DNA of 64,000 nucleotides, taken from positions 1 through 64,000 of the IMG/VR virus record IMGVR_UViG_3300035204_001773; one strand, given 5' to 3'. Numbering within the stretch: position 1 is the stretch's first letter; the number at the start of each line of letters is the position of its first letter. The stretch comes from a virus. The translations under genes and the position numbers were made by a program. This document shows, piece after piece, positions 63,745 to 64,000 of this stretch. The notes beneath the pieces were generated by a model. It did no database searches. It saw only the letters and a program-made list of their open reading frames with translations, and was not told the DNA's origin.

Positions 63745-64000
63745 TTAAATCGTTATATTAAAGTAGTTCTCATCATTATTATACATTATATGGCTTTTCT
63801 TCTCTAATCTTAAGTCACTGTTTAATAAGCTTTGCTGGCTTGTTTTTATATAATCTGTATTTTCTATTTGACGCCAACCATTCAGCCATACTTTTTCATT
63901 TCTTAAATTAAAATTCAATCTATCATAAGCATCCACAGAACCGCTATATAAGGTTTCGAATTTACTACTCCTCGACACAAACGAATAAATTCCAGATATA
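63745..64000 (-). CDS. C-terminal part of a virion protein, N-terminus outside window
   Basis: An open frame enters from the right edge and ends at 63745. The last 85 residues include SSKFETLYSGSVDAYDRLNF, KVWLNGWRQIENTDYI and NNDENYFNITI. The phrase VWLNGxRQxxxxDY is common in phage fibre and baseplate proteins. A GTG at 63978 could begin a 77-aa protein, but the uninterrupted upstream frame favours a larger truncated gene. Confidence 0.55.
   Translation of the reverse strand, partial: ISGIYSFVSRSSKFETLYSGSVDAYDRLNFNLRNEKVWLNGWRQIENTDYIKTSQQSLLNSDLRLEKKSHIMYNNDENYFNITI

Noticed and set aside
1-64000. CRISPR arrays, insertion sequences, integrase or attachment sites
   Set aside because: No regularly spaced repeats, transposase, recombinase or tRNA-flanking direct repeats of integration type were seen in reading both strands.

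Overview
The window is a 64 kb piece of a large tailed-phage genome (Caudoviricetes), AT-rich by eye. The phage is probably virulent: I see no integrase, repressor, ribosomal or central-metabolism block. The genes are tightly packed, often with 4-nt ATGA overlaps. The host is probably Gram-negative, because the phage encodes lipoproteins, an ExbB/ExbD-type inner-membrane pair, a signal peptidase I, secreted proteins and sigma70-like promoters (TTGACA, 17-18 nt, TATAAT-like). I cannot name the host.

Left arm (1-20.7 kb, nearly all minus strand). This is an accessory region. It holds a CoxB-like cytochrome c, small membrane proteins and lipoproteins, a radical SAM protein, an APS-kinase-like P-loop protein, an ExbB/ExbD-like pair, GMP reductase, a SET-domain protein, Hsp20, glycosyltransferases, SAM methyltransferases, a NaeI-like nuclease, a PLP-dependent histidine decarboxylase, tRNAs Leu(UAA), Val(UAC) and Arg(UCU), a one-piece tmRNA with a 30-codon tag, a trypsin-like protease, dUTPase and dCMP deaminase. 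A short plus-strand pair (9.5-10.7 kb) encodes a GT-B-like glycosyltransferase.

Middle (20.8-34 kb). A divergent promoter region starts a plus-strand block. It contains a structured non-coding RNA of about 420 nt ahead of tRNA-Gly(GCC), a dNMP kinase, a sigma factor, a glycosyltransferase, ribonucleotide reductase (nrdA, a small gene, nrdB) and a methyltransferase. Minus-strand signal peptidase and glycosyltransferase genes follow, then small membrane genes and a minus-strand envelope or lysis-like cassette (32.5-34 kb).

Replication and sugar block (34.1-53.3 kb, plus). It holds RecA/UvsX, a PD-(D/E)XK nuclease, DnaB helicase, primase, a RecB/Cas4-like nuclease, a split Pol III alpha (PHP and polymerase parts in separate genes, with a cupin, a DEDD exonuclease and a small gene between), a putative ssDNA-binding protein and a possible Rad52-like annealing protein. 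Nucleotide-sugar and glycosyltransferase genes (gmd, two epimerase/dehydratases, GT2, GT4 and GT9 types) are interleaved with these.

Right arm (53.3-64 kb, minus). Large late structural (tail) genes, including two tandem paralogues and a baseplate-hub-like protein, run off the right edge.

Themes. Promoters often sit 5-9 nt before the start codon, implying leaderless or nearly leaderless mRNAs. The phage rebuilds nucleotide supply, carries its own trans-translation RNA, and devotes many genes to glycan and methyl transfer and to the host envelope. The least ordinary items are the ExbB/ExbD-like pair with a beta-rich domain, the cytochrome c, the orphan ncRNA, the split polymerase and split GT9 genes, and the tyrosine-less NrdB.
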